From: Dactylonectria macrodidyma
Lineage: Eukaryota > Ascomycota > Sordariomycetes > Hypocreales > Nectriaceae
Assembly (NCBI GenBank): GCA_020744425.1
Contig: JAGMUV010000031.1
Location: forward strand, 1 to 64,000
DNA length: 64,000 nucleotides
Direction of reading: 5' to 3'
The notes beneath the pieces were generated by a model. The model did not search any database, was not told where the DNA came from, and worked only from the letters and a program-made list of their open reading frames with translations. The position numbers were made by a program, and so were the translations under genes. Positions 12,115 through 22,638 of the stretch are shown piece by piece (position 1 is the first letter of the stretch; every line of letters begins with the position of its first letter).

Positions 12115-15100
12115 TTACGAAACTCTGTCCGTGGAGCTCTCAATGCCGCGCTCTCCTGGCAGCATGATGGCGCGGTCCAGGGCGTAAGGCAAGCCCCTGT
12201 GGCGCCCTCTTATCATCGTCAAGCAAATGATGACTTTGCTAAAGGTTCCAAACAGGCCACAGAGAGAGGTGAGGACGGTTGGGTAACCAAGACTGAGACC
12301 GACGTTTCCACTGGGAAGAGAACAGCTCGTTAGCACTTCTTCAGGGATTGTGAAAGACTTGATGAATGCACTTACTAGGCTGAAGTGACTTCGAAGAGAA
12401 CTGAGAAGACGGTAAAAGCCTGCGAAGAGTCAGAGGTTTGCATAATGCAAGGGGGAGTAGGCTCTATCCTTACTGGCTCATTAACATCGGCGATTCTATC
12501 GGCTTCGGCGATGCAAATGCAAAAAGTCCCCAGGAAGATATACCAAAGATCAAAAGTAAGCTGGTTCTTCATATGCGTCATCAAGTACGACCTTCCATCC
12601 CTTTCATTTACGGACTCCTCGTGTTCGAAAAGTCCCAATGACTTCTCTTCATACGTGTTGGAGACACGGATGCTAAGAGCGATAGGGAAGACGGCAATGT
12701 ACATCATAATCAGCAGGCTGAGTTGCACGGCAGGGTTGACGTTTGCGAGATTGAAGGTCGCGGTGCCGGTATGACGAGCTGAGGCTGCCTGGAAGATTGC
12801 AGCTGGAATCCGAGCGTCAAGGGGTAACGCGGACACCTCGGGGTTGTGGAGGTCAAGGATGATGATAAGCAACACATCTACAAAGTTGAGCGCAAATATG
12901 ATCCCGAACAGAATCCAGGTTGGTCGGCTAGGGAAAAGCAGAGTGTAGCACCTGCGTGGATGATCAAGGAGAAATGAGAGAGGCTCCTGCTTGGGGGAAT
13001 GCTTAGGCGTGACTTTGGACATGATCCAGATCGTCAAGCGAAGGAAAACAGGGTAGAGCGTATTGCCGGCAAATGCGAGGAAGCTCATCAGAATCATGGG
13101 CCACTTAGCATCGCGGAAAGTGATCATAGAATCGGGCGTAAGGGTGAAGCCGAGGTTAGACACCATTGTCTGGGCGGAATAGAAGGCCTTAAGAGTAACG
13201 CGATCAATATCCGTTCGATTGGCTAGAAACCCTATGGAAGGCAGCGGGGCTAACTTACCACCAATTCTTGTCCTGTCCAGTCGACTGTAGGTACCCCTCG
13301 TACTTGGGATTCGCGGTCTGGATCCAGCCCACCAGGCAGATGGCGCCAAACAAGTGGATGCCGAAGAAGTAGGCTTCCGAGCGATTAGCGTCTTGCAGTA
13401 TTCAAGCCGGGGAGAGTATTATTCGCGACTCACCAGTCACAACCTTTAGGAGAAGCTTTAGACTACGGTACTCAATACCGCCCAATAGTTCACGGTCGTG
13501 TGATGTTAGGTTGTGGAACTGGGAGTTGCGTCCTATCGTGGCCTGGCGCGAAAGGAAAGGCTGGTTGTTGAGCGCCGGTTGCTGCTGAGATGCAGCCGAG
13601 ATTGAAGAACGGCGAGAAGGGTGTGGAGGCTGAGCTCCGAGAACAAGCATGGATGCAGCCACTCCAGCAACCCGTTCCATCGATCGAGCCGCGGTGATTT
13701 GAAGTCCATCACTACTTAATCGGCGGCGTCGACGCATGGAATGGCACGCCTGGTTGGAGCTCGAGCTTGGGACAGGCTTGAAATGGTTCTCTGGGAATCG
13801 TTAGCTCTAGCTAAGGGTCTTGGGGCTAGGGCTGAGATCATGCCGTTCTCCCAGGGTTGGAAATCGATCGTATAGATCGATTCCCAGCCCTGATCGATCG
13901 ATTTTTATCGATCGTCGCCTTCAATCGATCGATGTCGATCGAGCGCAGATTGGAAATCGATCATATCGATCGATTCCGAGCCATGATCGATCGATTTATA
14001 TCGATCATCACCTTCAATCGATCGATATCGATCGATCACTAATTAAATCGAATCGATCGATATCGATTGACGATCAAATCGATTAATGCTAGTCTTCGTT
14101 GTCCCTATCTACGGTGATGCTGCCTACTAATTGAAGAACTTGCTTCTAATTATCCCTTTCAAGGAGACTATGAGGAAGAGTCGGCTGATAAATACCGGCA
14201 TTGCTCCAGGAACGAAGGCAATAAGCTATGGCCATAATGTGCCGTCGCAGGCCGGCCCTGGCTGGTGTTACCATCTTCCTGCAACTGCTAAAGTGTCTCT
14301 CCGTTTCTGCAGCAGACGATGCGATAGTAAGAAAGCTAACAGCCGTATAAGACAATGGAGGAAAACGCACAACGCCAACGTCCCTCCACCAAGCAGTTGG
14401 GTTCGCTCTCTATGCGATATTGTCTACTGGCGGCTCTGATAGATACTGATCAAGCTCATCCTGTTCCTGCAAAACGGTTGACTGCCGTTGTTGTTCACTT
14501 TCTCGCCCTTGGGGCCGATTAAGGTCGAAACTGTAAAACAGTTACTCAGACAGCCATAGACGGACATCCAGACGTGCGATATTGAGATGGGACAGCCTCA
14601 GAAAAGAGCATCGTAATAACAGCCAGCTAACACATTGCGCCCGTCGCGTGCACGTTGACATGGCGCGCATTGACGCGACCTGCGTCAGAACACCGCTGTA
14701 ATGCAATCAGGCAACATTACAGTGCGGGGCAAAATACCTGTGCTGCACTATGTACCACTGCTAATATTTTAGCAGGGAAGGTACTTTAGCATGACGAATA
14801 TTTTGGCACCCAACTGTACCCTGGACAGCCTACCCGGGACCCTCACGATCGACGATCAAATCGATCGATTGGAGGGTTGGTCGATACGATATCGATCGAG
14901 TAGGATTTCTAATCGATCGATTGGGGGCTTGATCGATACGATATCGATCGATTAGAGATCCTACTCGATCGATATGATATCGATTGACAGGTTGGATCGA
15001 TCGATCGAAATCGAAATCGAATCGATTAATCGAATCGATCAAATCGATTGGTCGATCGATTTCAAACCCTGCGTTCTCCTCGTCGTCGGTTTCACCACCC

Positions 15101-15952
15101 TCGTTTCCGGACCTGGCGACAATGGGATGTCCTTCCGACGTTAACAATCATTGGGCAGAGAGGTCGTGGGCTGGGCTCACCACGCTCACGGTCCTGGGGC
15201 CCTGGAATGTATAGAGTCGAGTTATCCTTGGGCATCTCCGTTGAAGGGTCAAACTTGATGCGCGTGGGTCGAACGACATTCCTGTCGCCATCCAAGCCAG
15301 GGGCAGGAGAGTGATCAGCAGCCTCACTCCCACTGGCTACTGCGATAGAGGGCTTGTTCTCTTCTGGGGCCTTGTCCAGGTTATCCGGGCTGTCTTCTGC
15401 ATCGGCATCAGGAGCACCGTGACGACGGGCACTGAGCAGTTGAGGCGCTGGTCCCATCACCAAGTCAGCGAGCCGCACCTTGTCACCGACGGCCAGACTT
15501 GGGACCGGTGCATAACTTACCAAGGCGCTTCAAATGTCTCTTGAACCAATACAGACGAACGATGACAACCACAATGTTGATGAAACCGAGGTTAGTAATG
15601 ATGGGGATAAAGTAGATATACAGCTGCTGGTAAGTCTTGAGGTCTTTCACATCAACACTGAGCGAGGGAGGCTGGCTGTTAGCGACAAAGACAAACGGAT
15701 GAGAACATTCGAGACCAAAGGCAAAACGCACGTGTTCAAACCAGACTCGGTCGACGCGCTGGCACCGAAAAAGTAGGCATCGATCGCAGTGAGGTTACCG
15801 TAGGGGTACAGGATCGGCAGGGCAAGCAAACTCATGAAGATGATCCATGCATCTAGGCAAATCCATCATCAGCCATCAACTTCGCGACGATGCATAAACG
15901 GGTGGGTAGCATCACAATGCAGCGTAATAAAATTGATTGGTGGGTGCCACAT
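12115..15952 (-). CDS. Trk-family potassium transporter, carrying a hAT insertion
   Basis: Exons seen, 5' to 3' on the minus strand: 15952-15916 (MWHPPINFITLHY), 15852-15732 (AIDAYFFGASASTESGLN), 15657-15521 (VDVKDLKTYQQLYIYF), 15447 to about 15096, about 13779-13434 (GGIEYRSLKLLL), 13373-13259, about 13187-12376 and 12310-12115 (YGNVGLSLGYPTV). These are the pore/TM segments of fungal Trk K+ transporters of the plasma membrane, with the usual long cytoplasmic linker in the middle. A hAT element sits in the linker region (13852-15071). My best model places it in a 77-bp intron (GTGAAA donor, GCTAAC branch, CCCAG acceptor), so splicing might still remove it. The junction NW|W-AFYSAQ (13259/13187) does not keep frame with any AG present. 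The C-terminus ends LPGERGIESSTDRVS. Confidence 0.85.
13844..13851. repeat. target-site duplication CGTTCTCC (left)
   Basis: This octamer immediately precedes the CAGGG end of the hAT element and is identical to the octamer after its other end. Confidence 0.95.
13857..14090. repeat. ATCGAT palindrome array, left subterminal
   Basis: Dense tandem and scattered copies of the palindromes ATCGAT and CGATCG, including two near-repeats of about 100 bp. Together with the array at the other end it forms the subterminal region of the hAT element. Confidence 0.9.
14146..14370 (-). pseudogene. hAT transposase C-terminal remnant
   Basis: The minus strand encodes SSAAETERHFSSCRKMV, HIMAIAYCLRSWSNAG and IYQPTLP, matching the hAT dimerisation region (ERxFSS core and the CLRSW segment). 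Only about 75 codons remain, bounded by other frames, and the upstream catalytic part is missing. It lies within the 1,220-bp hAT element and shows that the element derives from an autonomous copy transcribed on the minus strand of this window. Confidence 0.85.
14850..15066. repeat. ATCGAT palindrome array, right subterminal
   Basis: Repeated ATCGAT, CGATCG and GATATCGAT palindromes up to the right end of the hAT element; counterpart of the left array. Confidence 0.9.
15072..15079. repeat. target-site duplication CGTTCTCC (right)
   Basis: Directly follows the CCCTG end of the hAT element; identical to 13844-13851. Confidence 0.95.
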
Positions 15953-17066
15953 GGTGAGCGAAAAGGCGCGGGAGGCGCAGTTCAGGCGAGAAACACTTGA
16001 CGCGGCAAAGTAAAGATAAAGAAATGCGAGGAAGACGACGACAAGCAGTCAGGAAATGATGATGCGGAATGGGGAATTAAAGGCTCAAATTAATTGTAGC
16101 CGCGTATGGTCATGAGCAATTTATTTCCCAAGTCATGCGGATGTCGGCGAAAGTCCTGATGCGGTTAATGCGACGCATTTATCGGGTTGCTGATTTAGGT
16201 TAGTGATGGATTCACCAGCTACGCCAAAAGTTCAGGGTGCCCGCTTATTGCTATAGCCAGGAATTATCCAGTATATAACCCAACAGTTAGTATTAGAGTG
16301 AAAGTCAAGCAAAGCTTGATTCGATCCTCTACGAGTGAGCACCTCGGGAGGCCTCAAGCTCCAAGCAAGGGTCGGCTTGTCTCAATGAAACGAGTCTCCA
16401 AAAGCGGGGGATTCAGTATAAAGCCACCCAAGGAGTGGGAGTTACGGTGCACGTGATCGACCAGGCTACATTGAGGCTCAATGAGATGCCATCGGCGAAT
16501 CGCGACAAGGGTAATTCGGTGGATTTAAGCCGATTAGCTCCTGTGAGAAGAGCACGATCACACCCTAGCGCGGTGGATCCATCACTATACATTTCTCAAC
16601 TCTTTTTTTCGCACCTCGCCTAGGTCACTCTACTTCGCGCCAGTAAGTGAGGGAATACCTTAATCACAATACGGGCGCCGACCACTGAAAAGGATGCGAA
16701 ATCCGGCTACTTTGACACCCCGCCAGCAATGCATCCCTGTAACCCAATTTGGTTTAGAACTGGTGTACGAGTTGAGACTTGCGTTTTGTTTTGTTGGTCA
16801 AAGATGTCAGGAGGGACCGCGGATGGCCAACGAGCCACATCTAAAAATGATCAAGACAAAGAAGTAAGCTGCAGCATCGCTATAACAATCTTGGCACAAT
16901 GGCAGTGCGTGAGCCAAGAGCGTCATGATGTCCGACAAGATGGATGAGACCAGCTCGCCAAATGGATCGCGTTGCATGGCATGTTGTGCACCCTTTTGTG
17001 CTCTGTCTTGCCAGGTCAGCCATCTCACTTCCTTGACTGCGAACATGCCCTGAGGGCGGACGTGAT
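15953..17066. other. intergenic / Trk promoter region
   Basis: Upstream of the Trk start codon. No gene, RNA or repeat was recognised; the short ORFs lack family features. Confidence 0.4.
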
Positions 17067-17200
17067 GTGATCAACCAGGACGGCGAAGGATTTCAATTTG
17101 CGGCAAGAAGGCTCACCGCAGCCGTCGTGACCCAGCTCTTCTCATACATGATTGGCAAGGGCATCCGATACGGGTACGTATGTACAGGAGAGACGATCGA
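17067..17200 (+). pseudogene. fragment of a fungal kinase-like protein
   Basis: The stretch FAARRLTAAVVTQLFSYMIG followed by KGIRYGYVCTGE strongly resembles the core of a large fungal family of protein-kinase-like proteins, in which a conserved YGYVCTGEA segment follows TQLFSYM. The match stops after about 45 residues; downstream sequence in any frame does not continue the family, and no start or splice signals make a gene. It is read as a relic of a larger gene, so no function can be expected. The identification rests on one short motif and is moderately secure. Confidence 0.5.
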
Positions 17201-17921
17201 GTGTGAATCTCGGCCCGGCCTTGGCTGTCTAGTCTATGGAACAAGGATATGCTCGCATCGCTCAGCATTCAGCAAGCGACTGCCGCGTTGGTTGCAGGTG
17301 AAACTGACGGTTGAGCTATGGTGGGTTCTGCTCGCCTTTGTACCTATCCTGTCTTGCTGGATGTGGTTGGCCGAGTTCTTTTAATACCTGATGTTTCTAA
17401 ACGGGTACGGATAACTTGGGAGTCACTTCTGGGCATAATGAGCGGATGTATCAAAAGCTTCGTTTGTAAGCGAGTGTAATATTTAATGTCTGGATTTTAG
17501 CTGGAAATTCGTCAGAGATTCCAAACCAATCATGAAAGGCAGCTATAGATAGTTGCATAAAAACTTCTTCAACGATGAGAATGAAGCCAAGATGAGAAAC
17601 TGAGCCCCTTCACAGAATCCCCTCTGCAACTCAATCTATCGAGGACTCGTGGTTGTTTAAGAGTACGTCCTATAGGATAGGACATGTGAAGAACGGTACG
17701 GTTGGTGTCAAGACTGCCTAAAAGGAGCCTTCTCTGATACTGAAGCAAGCCATGGAGCGATCGATAGCGACAGGACTGCAGCATTCTGCGATGCGATTCA
17801 AAATTCGACCACGATGGGAGCTGTTGCATCCCGTCTTTGGTAACAACGATTCCAGTCGGACATCAAGGAGAGTTTGTGGAACTTCACCCGTCGTCACTCG
17901 TGCAATGATGGCGCTCTGAGT
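17201..17921. other. intergenic, ATPase 3' flank
   Basis: Nothing recognised. It contains the expected terminator region of the ATPase gene, which ends at 17922 on the minus strand. Confidence 0.4.
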
Positions 17922-20900
17922 CTAGATCTTCGACCAGCGCAGAAGCACCGCGGCAGCAATGACTGGCAGCACGCTCACCAACTCTCCCAGTCCCGCAAAC
18001 TCTGGAGGAATCCTCGCGTTGACAAAGGCACCGGCAGCAAGAAGAACTGCGAAGGTGTTGTACACGAAACTCCACCCAAAGTTGAACTTGATGCGGTTGA
18101 CGGATTTCCGACTCGCGTTCATCATGGTCAGAATACCAGCCAGGGAAGGACGCATGAGAACAACATCCGCAGCGGATTGCGCGAGATCTGTGCCTTCGTT
18201 CATATGGACGCCGATAGTAGCCTGCGCGAGAGCAACGGCATCGTTCGTGCCGTCGCCGCAGAAAACGACAACCGGCTTCTTGCGATCTGTGGCAGTACCG
18301 AGGAGAGTCTGGATGTAATCCTTCTTGTCGGCAGGCGAGCTTCGAGAGCGCACATTGTCACCAGGAATGCTAAGCTTGGATGCCAAGGTCTGAACGGCTC
18401 CGTCATCGTCGCCAGAAACCACATGTACCGAGACACCACGCTTCTGCAAGGTTTCAACCGTTTCCGCAGCATCAGGTCGAAGTTCGTCCTGAAGTCCATA
18501 GACCGCCTTCAGCTCATTGTCGATCGTAAAGCAGAACACAGTGCAGCCTTGAATAAGCATCGGCTGGACGAGTTCATGGTCCGACAGATTCAGCCAGCGA
18601 GAGTTGCCAGCTCGAAGTTTCTGACCGCCCAGGGTGGTTTCAACACCTTTACCAGTCAAACTCTTCGGCTCAGGAACTGTCGAAGTCATGATTCCGATGT
18701 CCTTGAGGTGGGCAGCTACAGCAACCGAAACCGGGTGTCGACTGTTTTCAACCAGACCCAGAAGAAGTGGAAGTTTGTCCTCGTCGACGCACTCGTTTCC
18801 AACAACGGAGAGCTTTCCTCGAGTCAGAGTTCCCGTCTTGTCAAACACGACGTGCGAAGTCTTATGGGCGACTTCAATAGCGTCCGCGGACTTGAAGATG
18901 ACACCCCGTTCCGCCGCGACTCCGCTGGCAATCACAATGACCATCGGAACAGCCAATCCAATTGCACATGGGCAAGAGACGATGAGAACAGTGATGGAGT
19001 AGGTGATGGCCTGAATGGTAGCTTCAGATCCTCTATAACCACGGACAGTCATGCCCACTGCGACCCAGATGACAAACGTAATGATCGTCAATGCCACCAC
19101 CACGGGGACAAAGTAGGATGCTACACGATCTGCCAGGTCCTGTAACTTGGGCTTCGACAGCTTGGCCTCGTCAACCATCGCAGCAATGGCGTGGATGGTA
19201 TTGTCACCAGGCAGACGGTTCAGCCGAACAGTCATGACGCCAGGTCCATTGATAGATCCAGCAATCACCACCGATTTGGGATACTTCTCCACCGGTCTGG
19301 ATTCACCCGTGAGCATAGACTCGTCGACCTCAGAAGACCCGGTGACAACGGTGCCATCGGTCGGAATCCTGGTGTCTGGAAGAACCTTGAATGTGTCGCC
19401 ATATTGAAGAAGTCGGGCGTCGATCTCACGTTCCGTTCCACTTTCTTTGTCGACAAGTATGGCTGTCGATGCCTGGAGTGACCGGATAGAAATGGACTCA
19501 ACAGCTCTCTGACGAGCGAGTGCTGCAACCCATCGGCCAACCATGATCAGAGTGACCAAGAGAGTGCTCGTTTCGAAGAATTGTCCAGTCGAAAGGGGTT
19601 TCCCTGCGACGAAGTACCCAAAAGAGACCACAGAGAAGATGTAGGCAGCACTAGTGCTCAAGACGATCAAGAGGTCCATCTCGATAACTCTGGAGAAAAC
19701 AAGCGCCTTCAGAGCCTTAGGGTAGAAAGGTCCTGCGATAACAAGTTGAACGATGGTTGCCAACGCGAGTGAAGCCGAGGAATAGGCCAACTCCCGCTCG
19801 GGAAGAGGAGCCCATGCTATGACAAGAACAGGAATCGTCAAGACAGCGGAGAGAAGCGTCATGTATCCAACATGACGGACATGCTTGCTCCCAGCCTCCA
19901 GCGAAGGATCATCACGAGGCGGAGCAAGTTCAATTGGCGGACCCCAGATCTTCTCGGCGAGGTCTCGGGCTCCCACAATCTTCGAATCAAACGCAACTCG
20001 TACGGTCTGCTTGTCCACAAGCGCCATGTCAATGACACCTTCCGGCCATGTCTGACTCATGAATTTCGAGGGCTCATCGGGGACGATAAGATCCAGGCTA
20101 GATCCCTGGTTCTGAACTCTTTCGCACTTGAATTCGGTCGTTCGCTCCAGATGTTTCACGACTTCTTCCACCGAGCCGAGGCGAAGGTCGATGTTGAACT
20201 CAGCTCGTGAGAGAACCAGGCTCGTCTTCAGGTCTTTGACAGCGGGAACTGTAGCGAGAGTTCGATTGAGCTTTGTCTCGCAGCCAGTACAAGTCATGCC
20301 GGAAATGCTGAGAACAACATGCTCCTTGCCGGTACCCTGGTTCTCTATGTCGGTGATAGCCTGAATCGGGGCCTTCTCAACCTCCAACCCGTGATCAGGC
20401 GCAGCAGAGGAGCAGCAGGCATCGGCGCAAGAGCCCTGAGAGCTGACTGGTCGCTTTTCCGAGCAGCAAGAGTCCGCACAACTAGTCTTTGGAGCCTTGA
20501 CGATATCCTGCTTGAGGGTCTGTTTGACAACCGCAATCTTGGCTGTTCCGCAACAAGATCCTGCACATCCACTAGGTGGAGGTTCAACAACGGGCTTGAC
20601 CTTCGAATAGCATGAGTCCGCAGAGATGCTCTTGGTATCATTGTCGTTGACACGCTTGTCCCCGGGGCAACAAGATCCGGGCCAGCCGACCTTGGGAGGG
20701 GATTCTTCGAAACGCTCAGTCTCGGAGCAGCAAGATCCAGAAGGTTTGATGTCAGCTACAGCTTCCACGATAGGCTTGGCCTTTGAGCGGCATGAATCCG
20801 CGCAGCTGGTCTTGGGGGGAGGCTCCTTGGCAGGTTTCCCCTCCGAGCAGCAAGACTTGGAGCATTTGCCCTTGATGGAAGGCTCTTTGGCGGGCTTGTC

Positions 20901-21668
20901 CTTGGAGCAACAAAAGCCTGCGCAGGCTACCGTAGATGACTTCTTGGCAGATTTGACGCTTTCGCCAGAGCCCTTGCGCAGGCGAAGGCGGTTCTGCGCA
21001 GCCTGGTTCTGCGTGACGGAGCCGCTGCTGCAGCAGGAATCCAGCGAAGTGCGAAGAAGGGAGCGAGCAGACGACTTCTTGGAGCACTGCTTCCCGTCCA
21101 GCGAATGGCGCTCGCGAATTTCACAGCAAGTTTCCTGGCCGAGAGCAATGAGAGCACGGCAGATGCATCCCAGGGCCTGGAGAGTGGCGCCATAGCGGTC
21201 GAGGGCAGAGGTGCTATGCTGGCTGCATGCTTTGCCGTCGGCAGCTCCACTGCAAGCTGAGACGAGTTAGCAATCTCGAATGGCTTTCTGTAAGCGCGGC
21301 TACTCACTCTTTGTCTGGGCGTTTGCTCCGGGGGCAGCGACAGCACTCATCTCGCATTCCCGCATAGCCAAGCGGTCAAGGCAAGACGTGTCGCAACATG
21401 GGCCTACCTTGCCACGGCAGCAATCATGCGCGTCGGTAACATCCTTGGCTTTGTCGTCCGCGCATTTGCCAGAGGAGCAGCAATCGTCCGGTTTCTCCTG
21501 GTTGGGCTCTCCCTGACCCGGGTCCTTGGTCTCGAGAGGCTCGGCGTCGCTGTCGCCGCCATCGCAGCAAGAATCCTGGCAACTGCTCGTCTCCTCAATT
21601 GGAGCCGTGATTGGTGCAGCAACCGGCTCAGTGGCTGGAGCCGGTGGACCGCAACAGTCGCATCCCAT
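17922..21668 (-). CDS. Cys-rich P1B-type heavy-metal ATPase (Cu/Cd efflux type)
   Basis: Two exons (21668-21308 and 21256-17922; 51-bp intron GTGAGT..TCTCAG) join in frame to 1,231 aa. The first roughly 410 residues are low-complexity and metal-binding in character, with about 14 CC dipeptides in SCCS/DCCG-like contexts. A heavy-metal-associated motif GMTCTGC follows at 440-446. The ATPase core has TGES (770-773), the transmembrane CPC (882-884), DKTGT with the phosphorylated Asp (926-930), the SRHP locus (HP 961-962) and GDGTND (1121-1126). CPC and HP identify a P1B ion pump exporting Cu(I) or similar soft metals across the plasma membrane. The Cys-rich extension resembles fungal CrpA/Pca1-type resistance pumps. 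The frame is intact. A long antisense ORF is only a shadow. Confidence 0.95.
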
Positions 21669-22389
21669 TGTTGAAGTACTTTTTTGCTTTTCAGTCCGAA
21701 TTTCGTGAGTTGGGGTTGAGATGGTGTTGGAAATTGATGATGGTTCAAGAATTTGTTAGCCTGTCGAGACCAGTCTCGGGATACCTAGTTAGCGTCACGC
21801 TGGCACGTGAATGGCTCGACTATCCCTGGTCAGTGATGGGAACACCGTGGCCCTTTCCTCCGTCCGTGCCCGAGACCAATGGTCGGCGTGTGGGTCCTGT
21901 CGTCTCTCGGAGCGTTTGCGGAGTACTGTTGTACCCGGTTTTGAGATGATTGCTTCTCTCACGGTTTTCACAGTATCGCAAAGGCCACAAATGACCATGT
22001 TGATGACTTGATTGACTTGATCCACAGATACCACCCCGGGTTGAAGGATGGGGTCTCCAACCTATCCAAGATATTACCTAGGTAGAGCAGGAGGGGCGTT
22101 ACTGCAGGGATCGCAGGCACGGTGCTGGGCCTTGTCGCTAATACTCCGGGGCTCCATGTCACTAGCAAGGAAAATGGAGCGGATGTGGACTCTGTTTACT
22201 CTGGGCGGTAGCTTTCGAGAGGATGCCGCTATCAAAGGTATGTCAAATCGGCTTAGAGTCTGAGAGCGAAAAACGTTCCATGGCGTTTGATTGAACGCGC
22301 GCGGAGCGGAGACATTTGAAGCGCGGCCGCTAAAAGTCGCCGCGGTGGTGGGGCCAAGATTTATTGTCCGCACGTGACCATGATTAACA
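21669..22389. other. ATPase promoter region
   Basis: About 720 bp between the ATPase start codon and the left target duplication of the DUF6589/RecQ transposon. No gene is recognised; it should contain the ATPase promoter. No metal-response site was firmly identified. Confidence 0.4.
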
Positions 22390-22397
22390 GATCAAGT
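22390..22397. repeat. target-site duplication GATCAAGT (copy 1 of 3)
   Basis: Immediately left of the transposon end; identical octamers lie at 27690-27697 and 28124-28131. Confidence 0.95.
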
Positions 22398-22544
22398 TTA
22401 CCTCAGTGCCTCAGGCCACACTGCTCCGGGGGCGGCTATGCGCGCTTACCAAAGCACGCTAACCCGAACGGGTAACACCTACACAGAGGGCCTGAGTCCA
22501 ATTTGGAAAATTTTGTGTGGCGTTGTCGTTCGTCGCTTTGTAAT
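22398..22544 (+). repeat. left 147-bp terminal inverted repeat
   Basis: Matches the reverse complement of 27543-27689 at 144 of 147 positions. The last roughly 60 bp (from GAGGGCCTGAG onward) resemble the TIR interior of the neighbouring MITE. Confidence 0.95.
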
Positions 22545-22638
22545 CATTCCTCATGATTTTCGTTCCTGACAAGAACTCGAACGTGTTTGCAAGTCGATTT
22601 GGACCACCGCCATTACATCTTAGACCACCACCCCGGAC

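Larger units (their letters stand above)
13852..15071. mobile_element. hAT element, 1,220 bp, inserted in the Trk gene
   Basis: The left end is CAGGGTTGGAAATCGATC; the right end reverse-complemented is CAGGGTTTGAAATCGATC, a TIR with one mismatch. Perfect 8-bp duplications CGTTCTCC flank it, diagnostic of hAT insertion. Inside are ATCGAT-rich arrays at both ends and a minus-strand remnant of the transposase C-terminus. It is non-autonomous through decay or deletion. An isolated end of the same family occurs at 39415-39498. Confidence 0.95.

Noticed and set aside
17874..19145. 423-codon plus-strand ORF
   Set aside because: It is antisense to the P1B ATPase, has no domain features and arises from the codon bias of that gene.
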